DNA of 64,000 nucleotides, from contig NZ_CP063779.1 in NCBI RefSeq assembly GCF_021596945.1, positions 3,012,001 to 3,076,000 on the forward strand, written 5' to 3'. The stretch comes from Mongoliitalea daihaiensis. GTDB lineage: Bacteria; Bacteroidota; Bacteroidia; Cytophagales; Cyclobacteriaceae. The position numbers and the translations under genes were made by a program. Below the pieces are notes generated by a model, which saw nothing but the letters and a program-made list of their open reading frames with translations, had not been told where the DNA came from and ran no database searches. This document shows positions 38,294 through 46,132 of this stretch, piece after piece. Position 1 is the stretch's first letter. Each line of letters opens with the position of its first letter.

Positions 38294-38416
38294 CTGTTTC
38301 CAACAGTGCATTGCTATTAAGTCTTTTCATTAAACCACAAGTGACTTTAGGAAGTCAACTTTGCTGAACAGTCTATTCAAGAAGAGCTGAATATCAGCTT
38401 TTAGGCAATGCTTTTT
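38294..38416 (+). other. Multi-hairpin region, possible structured RNA or leader
   Basis: An outer stem GCATTGC (38308-38314) / GCAATGC (38405-38411) encloses two perfect hairpins: TGACTT-TAGG-AAGTCA (38342-38357) and AAGAGCTGA-ATA-TCAGCTTTT (38382-38402). A further hairpin CTGTT-TCC-AACAG (38294-38306) precedes it, and a T run follows the outer stem. The set lies between paralog 1 and the barrel gene. It could be a terminator region or a leader RNA. Confidence 0.4.
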
Positions 38417-38459
38417 ACTAGTTTATAGTCTATTTTCTTTTAAAAAAATCAAGTTAAAC

Positions 38460-39194
38460 ATGCGACTATTCATGTTAGTGGCCCTGGTATTAGTCTGGAA
38501 TATCGGAATGGCTCAGCAAAATCTATTTAATATACCCTCAGGCGATATCACAGAAAAAAACAAAGTATTCTACCAGCATCAATTCAATATCTATCAGCCA
38601 ATGTTTGAATCCAAAGGCCATTTTGTTTACGGTTTGGGCAAGGGTTGGGATATAGGTGTGAATTTGGTAGGTAAAGGCATTGGCTTTAATCCTACGCTAG
38701 AATTTATTACCAATGATAACCCTGCCCTAGGAGCGTTATCTCCACATTTGATGCCATCTATTCAAAAACAGTTTCGAGTATCAGAAACCTTTGATGTCAA
38801 TTTTGGTACACAAACGGGTATAAATTTGGCAGATCAATGGGTTGAAAAGGAGATTGCTTACTTTAATTATGGGATAGGCGTCTATCATTTTATGAATAAA
38901 AAAAGTCGTTTGATTGGAGGAATCTACCATACTAATCGAAATTTTGTAGGTGATGGGACAGCTGTTGGCTTCCTTGTAGGGTATGAGTTAAAGGTAGCTC
39001 CAAGAACTTACTTGATGGGAGATTGGATCAGTGGGGACAATGAGTCTTCGGCTGCCGTCATTGGAGCCATGTATAACGTCACTAAGCGCTTTCAGTTTTG
39101 TGCAGGAATATTACTACCCAATAAGGGGAATGATAAGCCATCAGGGTTGGTGATAGAACTCAATTTCTTTGGGTGGGATTTGAATATGAAATAA
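38460..39194 (+). CDS. Hypothetical exported beta-barrel protein
   Basis: The 244-residue protein has a signal peptide (ends GMAQQ, about 19). The rest is rich in alternating strands with Gly turns (WDIGVNLVGKGIGF, YFNYGIGVYHF, SAAVIGAMYNVTKRFQF) and ends WDLNMK, as in small outer-membrane barrels. No named family was recognised. It sits between the two small paralogous membrane proteins and upstream of an RND efflux operon, so the four may function together, but no proof exists in the sequence. Confidence 0.65.
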   Translation: MRLFMLVALVLVWNIGMAQQNLFNIPSGDITEKNKVFYQHQFNIYQPMFESKGHFVYGLGKGWDIGVNLVGKGIGFNPTLEFITNDNPALGALSPHLMPSIQKQFRVSETFDVNFGTQTGINLADQWVEKEIAYFNYGIGVYHFMNKKSRLIGGIYHTNRNFVGDGTAVGFLVGYELKVAPRTYLMGDWISGDNESSAAVIGAMYNVTKRFQFCAGILLPNKGNDKPSGLVIELNFFGWDLNMK

Positions 39195-39205
39195 ATCTGA
39201 TAATA

Positions 39206-39250
39206 GTGGATTCAGTGATCTCCTAAGCTTATGAAAAACCACTGAATCAC
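39206..39250. terminator. Hairpin after the barrel gene
   Basis: GTG-g-ATTCAGTG (39206-39217) pairs with CACTGAAT-CAC (39240-39250), 11 base pairs with one bulge, around a 22-nt loop. It starts 12 bp after the barrel gene stop. No T run follows, so its role as a terminator is uncertain. Confidence 0.4.
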
Positions 39251-39309
39251 CCCTTGGTATTAAAAAAAATCTACTTTAACCAAATAATTGGGTCATATAA
39301 AAAAAACAC

Positions 39310-39338
39310 TTGGAAAATAGATTATTTTCGTAATTTTG
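39310..39338 (+). promoter_or_regulatory. Promoter of small paralog 2, possibly leaderless
   Basis: TTGG (39310-39313) and TAATTTTG (39331-39338, exact TAnnTTTG) are 17 bp apart. Transcription would start near 39344, which is the GTG chosen as start of the downstream gene. The transcript may have no leader. Confidence 0.5.
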
Positions 39339-39343
39339 CAGCC

Positions 39344-39706
39344 GTGAATTTATCTATCAACCATATTCCCACTTTTATCCGTGCTACATGCATCATGCTA
39401 GCCTTATTTTTTGTGGTGTTGGCTGTATTTGATGGGTTCGAACAAGAGCAAGAAATAGAGTATGTAGGAGAATTCTTAAGTGAAACTGATTTCGATTACG
39501 TCGATTTCCCGACTTCCATTTCTCGTCCCTCCAATAATCAAACCCTCAAAATCCAGCGATTGATATTGCTGAATGTAGTTGATTTTCTTTCAGAAGTTTT
39601 TAACATCAATACGTCTTTTGAAAAGGTAGTCGTTTACATTCCTGTTGAAATATTTTTTGGCTTAGACTATCTCATAGGCAAATCAATTGCCGCCAATGCT
39701 CCTTGA
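39344..39706 (+). CDS. Small membrane-anchored protein, paralog 2
   Basis: The protein is 120 residues from the GTG at 39344. This start was chosen because the promoter at 39310-39338 lies inside the longer frame and because the N-terminus then lines up with paralog 1 (37923-38291). It has one hydrophobic segment (about 10-29, TFIRATCIMLALFFVVLAVF), an acidic FLSETDFDYVDFPTSISR block, NVVDFL, and a C-terminal NAP. Family unknown. The next genes, after 80 bp, are the RND efflux pump operon. The pair may be a duplicated accessory or signal protein. Confidence 0.7.
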   Translation: MNLSINHIPTFIRATCIMLALFFVVLAVFDGFEQEQEIEYVGEFLSETDFDYVDFPTSISRPSNNQTLKIQRLILLNVVDFLSEVFNINTSFEKVVVYIPVEIFFGLDYLIGKSIAANAP

Positions 39707-39746
39707 GTTAAGTTTTTAATAGTCAATTTTTAAGCACATAAACCCA

Positions 39747-39770
39747 AATAACTTTCTAGGAAAGATTATT
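39747..39770. promoter_or_regulatory. Imperfect palindrome before the efflux operon
   Basis: AATAA-CTTTC (39747-39756), a TAG centre, and GAAAG-a-TTATT (39760-39770) form a 10-bp-per-arm palindrome with one bulge. It lies 17 bp before the ATG of the membrane fusion gene, a place where repressors of efflux pumps often bind. Confidence 0.35.
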
Positions 39771-39786
39771 CACTATTCATTTATTT

Positions 39787-40959
39787 ATGAAAACCAATTT
39801 GTTGCACACTCGGAAAGGGGCTGTTATGCTTTCTGTTTTGAGTTACGTGGTCTTATTTGTGACCCTATTGAATCTTGTTGCCTGTAGCAGTGGTAACAGC
39901 AAAAATCAAAAAAAAGTACTTGTCCAAGTGCCGATTGTGGAACTTCAACCCATGAGCATCTCCCTTCCTAAGACCTATGTTGCCGACATACAGGCTGTAC
40001 AGTTTGTAGAAGTTAGGGCTAAAGTAGAAGGTTTCGTGGATAGGATTTTTGTAGATGAAGGACAGTTTGTAAAAAAAGGACAAAATCTCTTTCAATTAAC
40101 GTCCAATGAGTATAATGAGATGGTCAATTCAGCGAATGCCCGTTTGTTTCAGGCAAGAGCGGAGGCGCAGGCTGCTCAATTGGAGGTAGATAGGTTAAAA
40201 GTATTAGTAGACAAAAACATCATCGCTAATTCAGAGTATCAGTTAGCGCTTTCCAAAAAAGCGGTGGCAGAATCTGTTATTTCCGAGGCTGAATCCATGT
40301 TGAAAAATGCCCGCACAGGATTGTCTTACACGACAATTAAAGCTCCTTTTGACGGAATAGTCGATAGAATACCTTACAAAACCGGTAGCTTGGTTACAGC
40401 AGGTGATCTACTGACTAATATTACCGATATATCCGAAATTTTTGCATACTATAAAGTTACTGAAAACGAGTATTTAAAATACATGCGAGATAAAATCGAA
40501 AATGATACGCTTGATGATCAGGAAGTATCATTGATTTTATCAGATGGTGTTTATTACGAATACACCGGTAAGTTCGAAACTATGGAAGCAGATTTTGAAC
40601 GTGGAACAGGGTCTATTGCTTTCAGGGTACGTTTCCCAAATCCTGATCAATTGATCAAGCATGGTTCTACGGGCAAAGTGGAAATGACTGAGTCTATTGA
40701 AGACATTTATTTAATTCCCCAGAAATCTACGTTTGAAATTCAAGACTTCAACTACGTCTACATTGTGGATAAAGATAATGTTGTAAAAATAAGAAGTTTT
40801 AAGCCTTTACAGCGTTTTGGACTGTTTTACATTGCTGACGGATTTGAGGCAGGGGATAAGATTATTTATGAGGGTATTCAACAGATAAAAGATGGTATGG
40901 AAATTATGCCAGAGTTGACGCCCGAGATAGAGGTCTATGATACATTGGTAAAGTCTTAA
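39787..40959 (+). CDS. RND efflux membrane fusion (adaptor) lipoprotein
   Basis: The 390-residue protein has a lipoprotein signal (LNLVAC, Cys33; Met14 could be the true start), a biotinyl-lipoyl-like part (VEVRAKVEGFVDRIFVDEGQFVKKGQNLF), a helical hairpin (about 115-185, NSANARLFQARAEAQAAQLEVDR), and beta-barrel and membrane-proximal domains. These are the parts of HlyD/AcrA-type adaptors, which link the inner pump to the outer-membrane channel in the periplasm. It begins a tight three-gene operon, with the pump gene 3 bp downstream. Confidence 0.92.
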   Translation: MKTNLLHTRKGAVMLSVLSYVVLFVTLLNLVACSSGNSKNQKKVLVQVPIVELQPMSISLPKTYVADIQAVQFVEVRAKVEGFVDRIFVDEGQFVKKGQNLFQLTSNEYNEMVNSANARLFQARAEAQAAQLEVDRLKVLVDKNIIANSEYQLALSKKAVAESVISEAESMLKNARTGLSYTTIKAPFDGIVDRIPYKTGSLVTAGDLLTNITDISEIFAYYKVTENEYLKYMRDKIENDTLDDQEVSLILSDGVYYEYTGKFETMEADFERGTGSIAFRVRFPNPDQLIKHGSTGKVEMTESIEDIYLIPQKSTFEIQDFNYVYIVDKDNVVKIRSFKPLQRFGLFYIADGFEAGDKIIYEGIQQIKDGMEIMPELTPEIEVYDTLVKS

Positions 40960-40962
40960 GCT

Positions 40963-43900
40963 ATGCTAGAGTTATTTATCAAAAGACCGATTTTGTCTAC
41001 GGTCATTTCCGTATTCATTACACTGCTGGGTTTGTTGTCTTTGACATCTTTGCCGATTACGCAGTTTCCAGAGATTGTTCCTCCCTCCGTAATGGTGACA
41101 GCAAGGTATACAGGGGCAAATGCAGAAGTGTTAGCAAAGGCAGTCGCAACTCCTTTGGAGCGGGCAATCAACGGAGTACCAGGGATGAGTTACATGACCT
41201 CTGTAAACACCAATGATGGGGTCACGATGATCAACATTATCTTTAAAGTAGGAACAGATCCTGATCAGGCTGCTGTAAATGTACAGAACAGAGTTTCGAC
41301 AGTTTTGGATGAGTTGCCAGAGGAGGTAATCCGAGCGGGTGTACAAGCAGAGAAGGAGGTCAATTCCATGTTACTCTATCTTAACTTAGTAACCTCTGAT
41401 TCAAGTCAGGATGAAAAATTTGTATACAATTTTGCCGATATCAATATCCTTCCTGAATTAAAACGGATTGATGGGGTAGGTTTTGCGCAGATCATGGGTT
41501 TTAAAGATTATGCCATGCGCGTATGGTTAAAGCCGGATAGATTGGTTGCCTATAATCTATCCCCTCAGGACGTCTCAGATGCTATCCGGCAGCAAAACGT
41601 AGAAGCTGCTCCAGGTAAATCAGGTATCGCCTCAGACCGTGATCCCCAAGCACTGCAATATGTCTTGAAGTATACAGGTAAATTTAATCAAGAAGAACAG
41701 TTTGAAAATATTACTCTAAAGGCTTTGCCGGATGGGTCATTATTGAAATTGAGAGATGTGGCAGATGTAGTCTTTGATGCACAGGAGTACAGCATGGTTT
41801 CGATGACTGATGGAAAGCCATCTGCTTCCATTATGATCAAGCAGCGCCCAGGTTCTAATGCCCGGGAAGTAATCCAAAACATCAAGGATAAAATGGATGA
41901 ACTCCAAGATGCTTCCTTTCCTCCAGGGATGGAGTACAATGTTTCCTATGACGTCTCCCGTTTCTTGGATGCGTCTATCTTTGAGGTTATCAAGACCTTG
42001 GTGGAAGCTTTCTTATTGGTTTCATTAGTAGTTTTTATCTTCCTTCAAGATTTTCGATCAACGCTCATTCCTGCCATTGCCGTGCCAGTATCCTTGATCG
42101 GCACCTTCTTTTTCATGCAGTTATTTGGTTTCTCCATCAACTTGTTGACGCTTTTTGCCTTGGTATTGGCAATTGGTATCGTGGTGGATAATGCCATTGT
42201 GGTAGTGGAGGCCGTACACGTGAAAATGCATGATTTAAAAATGAATGCATTGGATGCGACCTTGGCTGCGATGAAAGAAATCGGGGGTGCGATTGTAGCA
42301 ATTACCTTGGTAATGTCAGCAGTATTCGTACCTGTGAGTTTTCTTTCTGGTCCAGTAGGTATATTCTATCGTCAGTTTTCTTTAACACTCGCGATAGCCA
42401 TTGTGATTTCGGGAATTAATGCTTTGACGCTTTCGCCTGCACTCTGTGCGATGTTGTTAAAGCCTGTTGATGTGGACCATAGCCCTAAAAACGGAAGACT
42501 TCAACGCTTCTTTTATGGTTTCAATAAGCGCTACGATGCCTTAGCCGCCAAGTACAGCGGTGTAATCAATGCCATTGCTGGTAGGAGAGTAGTGACTTTT
42601 GGAGCATTGATTTTATTCTTTGCATTGACATATGGAGGCTTGACAGTATTGCCAACCGGGTTTATTCCTAATGAAGATCAGGGAATGGTGTATGTCAATG
42701 TGACTACACCTCCGGGAGCAACAGTAGAACGTACTACGGAGGTAATGGATATGGTACAAGCAAGTTTACTTCCCTTGGAAGAAGTAGAAACCATTTCCAC
42801 ACTTGCCGGCTATAGTTTAATGACAGAAACTGCCGGGGCTTCTTATGGTATGGGAATGATTAACTTGGTCGGCTGGGGAGATCGTGACAAAAATGTAAAT
42901 GAGCTGATCACTGATTACCAGGAACGAGTATCCCATATCAAAGGTGCGGAAATCCAGTTTTTCTCACCTCCGCCAGTACCTGGCTTTGGAAATGCTTCAG
43001 GTTTTGAATTGAGAATGCAGGACAAGACAGGTGGTTCTTTAGATGTCATGGCGCAAGTTACCCAGGAATTTATCGAAGAATTGAATGCTCGTCCGGAGCT
43101 AAAAGAGGTTACGACCAATTTTGAGCCAAACTTCCCTCAGTATGTTTTGAATGTAGATCATGATAAAGCTGCCAAACTGGGGATATCTGTGAACGATGCC
43201 ATGGAGACACTTCAATCCTATATTGGAAGTTTTTATTCTTCCAATTTCATCCGATACGGGCAGATGTATAAAGTGATGATTCAGGCCTCTCCAGAATATC
43301 GAACCTCACCTGAGTCCTTATTATCGATGTATGCCAAAAATGATAAGGGCCAAATGGTTCCTTACTCAAATTTTCTAACACTTGAAAAAGTATTTGGTCC
43401 AGAGCAATTGACAAGGTACAATATGTTTAATTCGGCCTTGATAACAGGTGATGCCGCGCCTGGATATGCATCAGGCGATGCGATCAAAGCTGTTGAGGAA
43501 GTTGCTTTGAAAGTACTTCCGCGCGGATTTGATATCGATTGGTCGGGTATTACTCGGGAGCAAATTGAGTCGGGAAATCAGGCAATCTATATTTTTGCGG
43601 TCTGTTTGCTTTTCGTATATCTGTTATTGGCAGCTCAATATGAAAGTTATTTTTTACCTCTACCCGTAATTCTTTCCTTGCCAGCTGGTATTTTCGGTTC
43701 ATTCCTGTTTTTAAAATTAACAGGATTAGAGAATAATATTTATGCTCAAGTATCTCTAGTAATGCTGATAGGTTTGCTAGGTAAGAACGCTATTTTGATT
43801 GTGGAGATTGCTATTCAAAATAGGGAACGAGGCCTTTCCATCCTTCAGAGTGCAATCAAAGGAGGGGTGGAGCGTCTCCGGCCAATTTTGATGACTTCCT

Positions 43901-44118
43901 TTGCCTTTATTGCTGGGTTAATTCCTTTGACCATTGCTTCTGGAGCTGGTGCTATTGGCAATAGAACGATCGGTACAGCAGCAGCAGGAGGTATGTTGAT
44001 TGGGACATTGGTTGGTGTATTCCTTATTCCAGGACTGTATGTAGTCTTTGAGACACTCGATACCAAGTTTAAGAAAAAGAAAGCAACAGAAGTTTCTAAA
44101 GAATTACCAGTAACATGA
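40963..44118 (+). CDS. RND multidrug efflux permease (HAE1 family)
   Basis: This 1051-residue protein has the AcrB pattern: 12 membrane helices, two large periplasmic loops, FIKRPILSTVISVF at the start, TGANAEVLAKAVATPLE, TM4 with GIVVDNAIVVVEAVH (Asp409), and TM10 with GLLGKNAILIVE carrying the proton-relay Lys. It pumps drugs, dyes or bile-type compounds out with H+. The second Asp of the AcrB TM4 pair is Asn410 here, a natural variant in some RND pumps but worth noting. Its stop overlaps the next start by ATGA. Confidence 0.95.
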   Translation: MLELFIKRPILSTVISVFITLLGLLSLTSLPITQFPEIVPPSVMVTARYTGANAEVLAKAVATPLERAINGVPGMSYMTSVNTNDGVTMINIIFKVGTDPDQAAVNVQNRVSTVLDELPEEVIRAGVQAEKEVNSMLLYLNLVTSDSSQDEKFVYNFADINILPELKRIDGVGFAQIMGFKDYAMRVWLKPDRLVAYNLSPQDVSDAIRQQNVEAAPGKSGIASDRDPQALQYVLKYTGKFNQEEQFENITLKALPDGSLLKLRDVADVVFDAQEYSMVSMTDGKPSASIMIKQRPGSNAREVIQNIKDKMDELQDASFPPGMEYNVSYDVSRFLDASIFEVIKTLVEAFLLVSLVVFIFLQDFRSTLIPAIAVPVSLIGTFFFMQLFGFSINLLTLFALVLAIGIVVDNAIVVVEAVHVKMHDLKMNALDATLAAMKEIGGAIVAITLVMSAVFVPVSFLSGPVGIFYRQFSLTLAIAIVISGINALTLSPALCAMLLKPVDVDHSPKNGRLQRFFYGFNKRYDALAAKYSGVINAIAGRRVVTFGALILFFALTYGGLTVLPTGFIPNEDQGMVYVNVTTPPGATVERTTEVMDMVQASLLPLEEVETISTLAGYSLMTETAGASYGMGMINLVGWGDRDKNVNELITDYQERVSHIKGAEIQFFSPPPVPGFGNASGFELRMQDKTGGSLDVMAQVTQEFIEELNARPELKEVTTNFEPNFPQYVLNVDHDKAAKLGISVNDAMETLQSYIGSFYSSNFIRYGQMYKVMIQASPEYRTSPESLLSMYAKNDKGQMVPYSNFLTLEKVFGPEQLTRYNMFNSALITGDAAPGYASGDAIKAVEEVALKVLPRGFDIDWSGITREQIESGNQAIYIFAVCLLFVYLLLAAQYESYFLPLPVILSLPAGIFGSFLFLKLTGLENNIYAQVSLVMLIGLLGKNAILIVEIAIQNRERGLSILQSAIKGGVERLRPILMTSFAFIAGLIPLTIASGAGAIGNRTIGTAAAGGMLIGTLVGVFLIPGLYVVFETLDTKFKKKKATEVSKELPVT

Positions 44119-45578
44119 AATCATTAGGAAAAATAAATAAACTGGCACTATTTATTCTGCTAGGCTCGGTGGTGGTTTCTTGTAAAACCGCAGAATTGAC
44201 TCTGGATGATAAAGATACCGCTTTGCCTGTAGGCTTTGATACTACTTCTATGATTGAGGATGGTTCTTCATCTGCGGCTGCACTTCAGTGGCACAATTTT
44301 TTTGAAGATGATCATCTGAAATCCCTGATTCAAGTGGCTTTGGAAAATAATCAGGATCATCTGAAAGCAGTAGAAAGAATCAGAGTTGCTCGTGCCAGTT
44401 ATCGTATTGCGAAAGGGGGATTACTCCCTGAAGTAAATGCTCTTGCGGGTGCTTCCGTAAGGAGGTTTGGAGAATTTACTATGGATGGAGTTGGTAATGC
44501 CGACTCCAACCTTTCTCCAACTGTACCAGAGGATAAACAAATTCCTGATCCATACAGGGATTTCATCGTAGGAGCTCAATTCAGCTGGGAGATTGATATT
44601 TGGTCCAAGCTTCGCAATCGAAAAAAGGCAGCATTTGCCCGTTTTCTAGCCTCAGAAGATATGGTCAATGCTATCAAAACATGGCTGGTTGCGGAAGTAT
44701 CCCAGAAGTATTATGAGTTAGTAGCTCTAGATGAGGGAATCAAGATATTAGAATCAAATATTCAATTGCAGGAATTTGCTGTCAATCTTTCCAAAGATTT
44801 GAAAGAGTCAGGAAAAGAAAATCAATTAGCTGTTGACCAGTTTGAGGCATTGATGCTTAATTCCAAAGCGCAATTGATTGAGAAAAAACAGATATTGAGA
44901 ACAGCAGAATTGCAGATGTTCCAATTGTTAGGGGTGTATGATACAGAGCTCATTCGCTTAGATATGGAGCAAGTATATGGAGTTCCTGACATCATTGAAA
45001 TTGGATTGCCCGCAGAATTATTGGCGTATCGTCCCGATATCCGAATGGCAGAGCGAGAGTTGTTGGCTACCAAAGCAGAGGTGGATGTAGCAAAGGCTGC
45101 ATTTTTTCCTTCGATTCAACTAGGTGGAATGGTAGGGTATAATGCATTTGATTTCTCTAGACTATTCTTTAACCCAGCATCATCTGTATATCAACTAGGA
45201 GCGGGTTTGGTTGCCCCTATTTTCAATAGAAATCAGATAAGAATGAACTTTGAATCTGCAAAAGCATCCCAAAAGATCGCATACTTGGATTACGAGCAAA
45301 CCATATTTAAAAGTTACCTAGAGGTCCTTAACCTTGTCAATGAATTCAATGCATTTGATGAGCAGTTAGAGCTCAAAACCGCTGAAGTGGAAGTTCAAAA
45401 GCGCTCAGTGGAAAATTCAAATATCATGTTCCGTGTAGGCTATGCAGGCTATTTGGAAGTATTGAATGCGCAGACAAATGCACTGGAATCAGAAATTGAG
45501 TTGATTGAACTCAAGAAGCAACAGTTGCAAGCAAATGTACGCCTTTATAGAGCTTTAGGTGGTGGATGGCTTCAATAA
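44115..45578 (+). CDS. Outer-membrane efflux channel lipoprotein (NodT/OprM type)
   Basis: The 487-residue protein has a lipoprotein signal (VVVSC, Cys23). Two repeats of helices and strands follow (LQWHNFFEDDHLKSLIQVALENNQD ... and RPDIRMAERELLATKAEVDVAKAAFFPSIQLGG), the outer membrane factor pattern. It forms the trimeric tunnel of the efflux pump. It is the last gene of the operon, overlapping the pump gene by 4 bp. The family motif RPDI.MAE.EL marks the second repeat. Confidence 0.93.
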   Translation: MKSLGKINKLALFILLGSVVVSCKTAELTLDDKDTALPVGFDTTSMIEDGSSSAAALQWHNFFEDDHLKSLIQVALENNQDHLKAVERIRVARASYRIAKGGLLPEVNALAGASVRRFGEFTMDGVGNADSNLSPTVPEDKQIPDPYRDFIVGAQFSWEIDIWSKLRNRKKAAFARFLASEDMVNAIKTWLVAEVSQKYYELVALDEGIKILESNIQLQEFAVNLSKDLKESGKENQLAVDQFEALMLNSKAQLIEKKQILRTAELQMFQLLGVYDTELIRLDMEQVYGVPDIIEIGLPAELLAYRPDIRMAERELLATKAEVDVAKAAFFPSIQLGGMVGYNAFDFSRLFFNPASSVYQLGAGLVAPIFNRNQIRMNFESAKASQKIAYLDYEQTIFKSYLEVLNLVNEFNAFDEQLELKTAEVEVQKRSVENSNIMFRVGYAGYLEVLNAQTNALESEIELIELKKQQLQANVRLYRALGGGWLQ

Positions 45579-45627
45579 AATTAAGTTCTGTAAAATCATG
45601 AATATTCAATCGATTGCGAAAATATAT

Positions 45628-45656
45628 TTTGAATACGTTAACAAAATCTATGTTTT
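45628..45656 (+). promoter_or_regulatory. Putative promoter of the 59-residue lipoprotein
   Basis: TTTG (45628-45631) and TATGTTTT (45649-45656, one mismatch to TAnnTTTG) are 17 bp apart. Transcription would start near 45662, about 50 nt before the ATG at 45714. Confidence 0.35.
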
Positions 45657-45713
45657 TGGCACGAATTTTCGGCATATAGTTATAGATTAAAACCAAACAA
45701 ACATTTACAACAA

Positions 45714-45893
45714 ATGAAAAAATTAATGTATGCAATGATGTTTTCAACAGCATTTGTGTTAGCATCATGTGGTAACAAAACCACCGAAGAAGTAGAAATT
45801 GAAGAGCCTGCTATCGAGGAAACTGCTCCAGTAATGGAAGAAGAAGTTGAAGAAGTAGAATTGGATTCTGCTCAAATTGAAGAAGTACAATAA
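45714..45893 (+). CDS. Small acidic lipoprotein (59 residues)
   Basis: The frame ATG 45714 to TAA 45893 encodes a lipoprotein signal ending VLASC (Cys19), then a 40-residue tail that is almost only Glu, Val, Ala and Pro (about 17 Glu). It is flanked by a putative promoter and followed directly by a strong terminator, so it is a real single-gene unit. No family was recognised. Short Glu-rich lipoproteins of this kind are common in Cytophagales; function unknown. The tail is unlikely to fold on its own. Confidence 0.8.
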   Translation: MKKLMYAMMFSTAFVLASCGNKTTEEVEIEEPAIEETAPVMEEEVEEVELDSAQIEEVQ

Positions 45894-45896
45894 ATG

Positions 45897-45935
45897 AAAA
45901 AAAGCTGCTCATTACTGAGCAGCTTTTCTCTTTTT
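45897..45935 (+). terminator. Strong terminator of the small lipoprotein gene
   Basis: AAAAGCTGCTCA (45900-45911) pairs perfectly with TGAGCAGCTTTT (45916-45927) around the tetraloop TTAC, followed by T-rich DNA. It starts 4 nt after the TAA stop. Confidence 0.92.
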
Positions 45936-46045
45936 AAAAACTCACTGCAAGTAACAGAGACTTTTTTGTTGGAAAACCCTTATTTGAACTTAAACACTTG
46001 ATAGAGTTTTTCTACCGATTCAAACTTACAAAAATAAAAAGGTAA

Positions 46046-46073
46046 AAAAAATACCCAATTTTGGGTATTTTTT
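46046..46073 (-). terminator. Terminator of the tandem S9 operon
   Basis: AAAAAATACCC (46046-46056) pairs with GGGTATTTTTT (46063-46073) around a 6-nt loop, with A and T tracts on both sides. It lies 60 bp after the stop of the 985-residue peptidase and can also stop plus-strand transcription. Confidence 0.85.
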
Positions 46074-46132
46074 GTCGGGTTTAGGTATTAATTTCTAGAA
46101 TTTTGCAGGTTATTGGTCAAGATTGTAAATTT

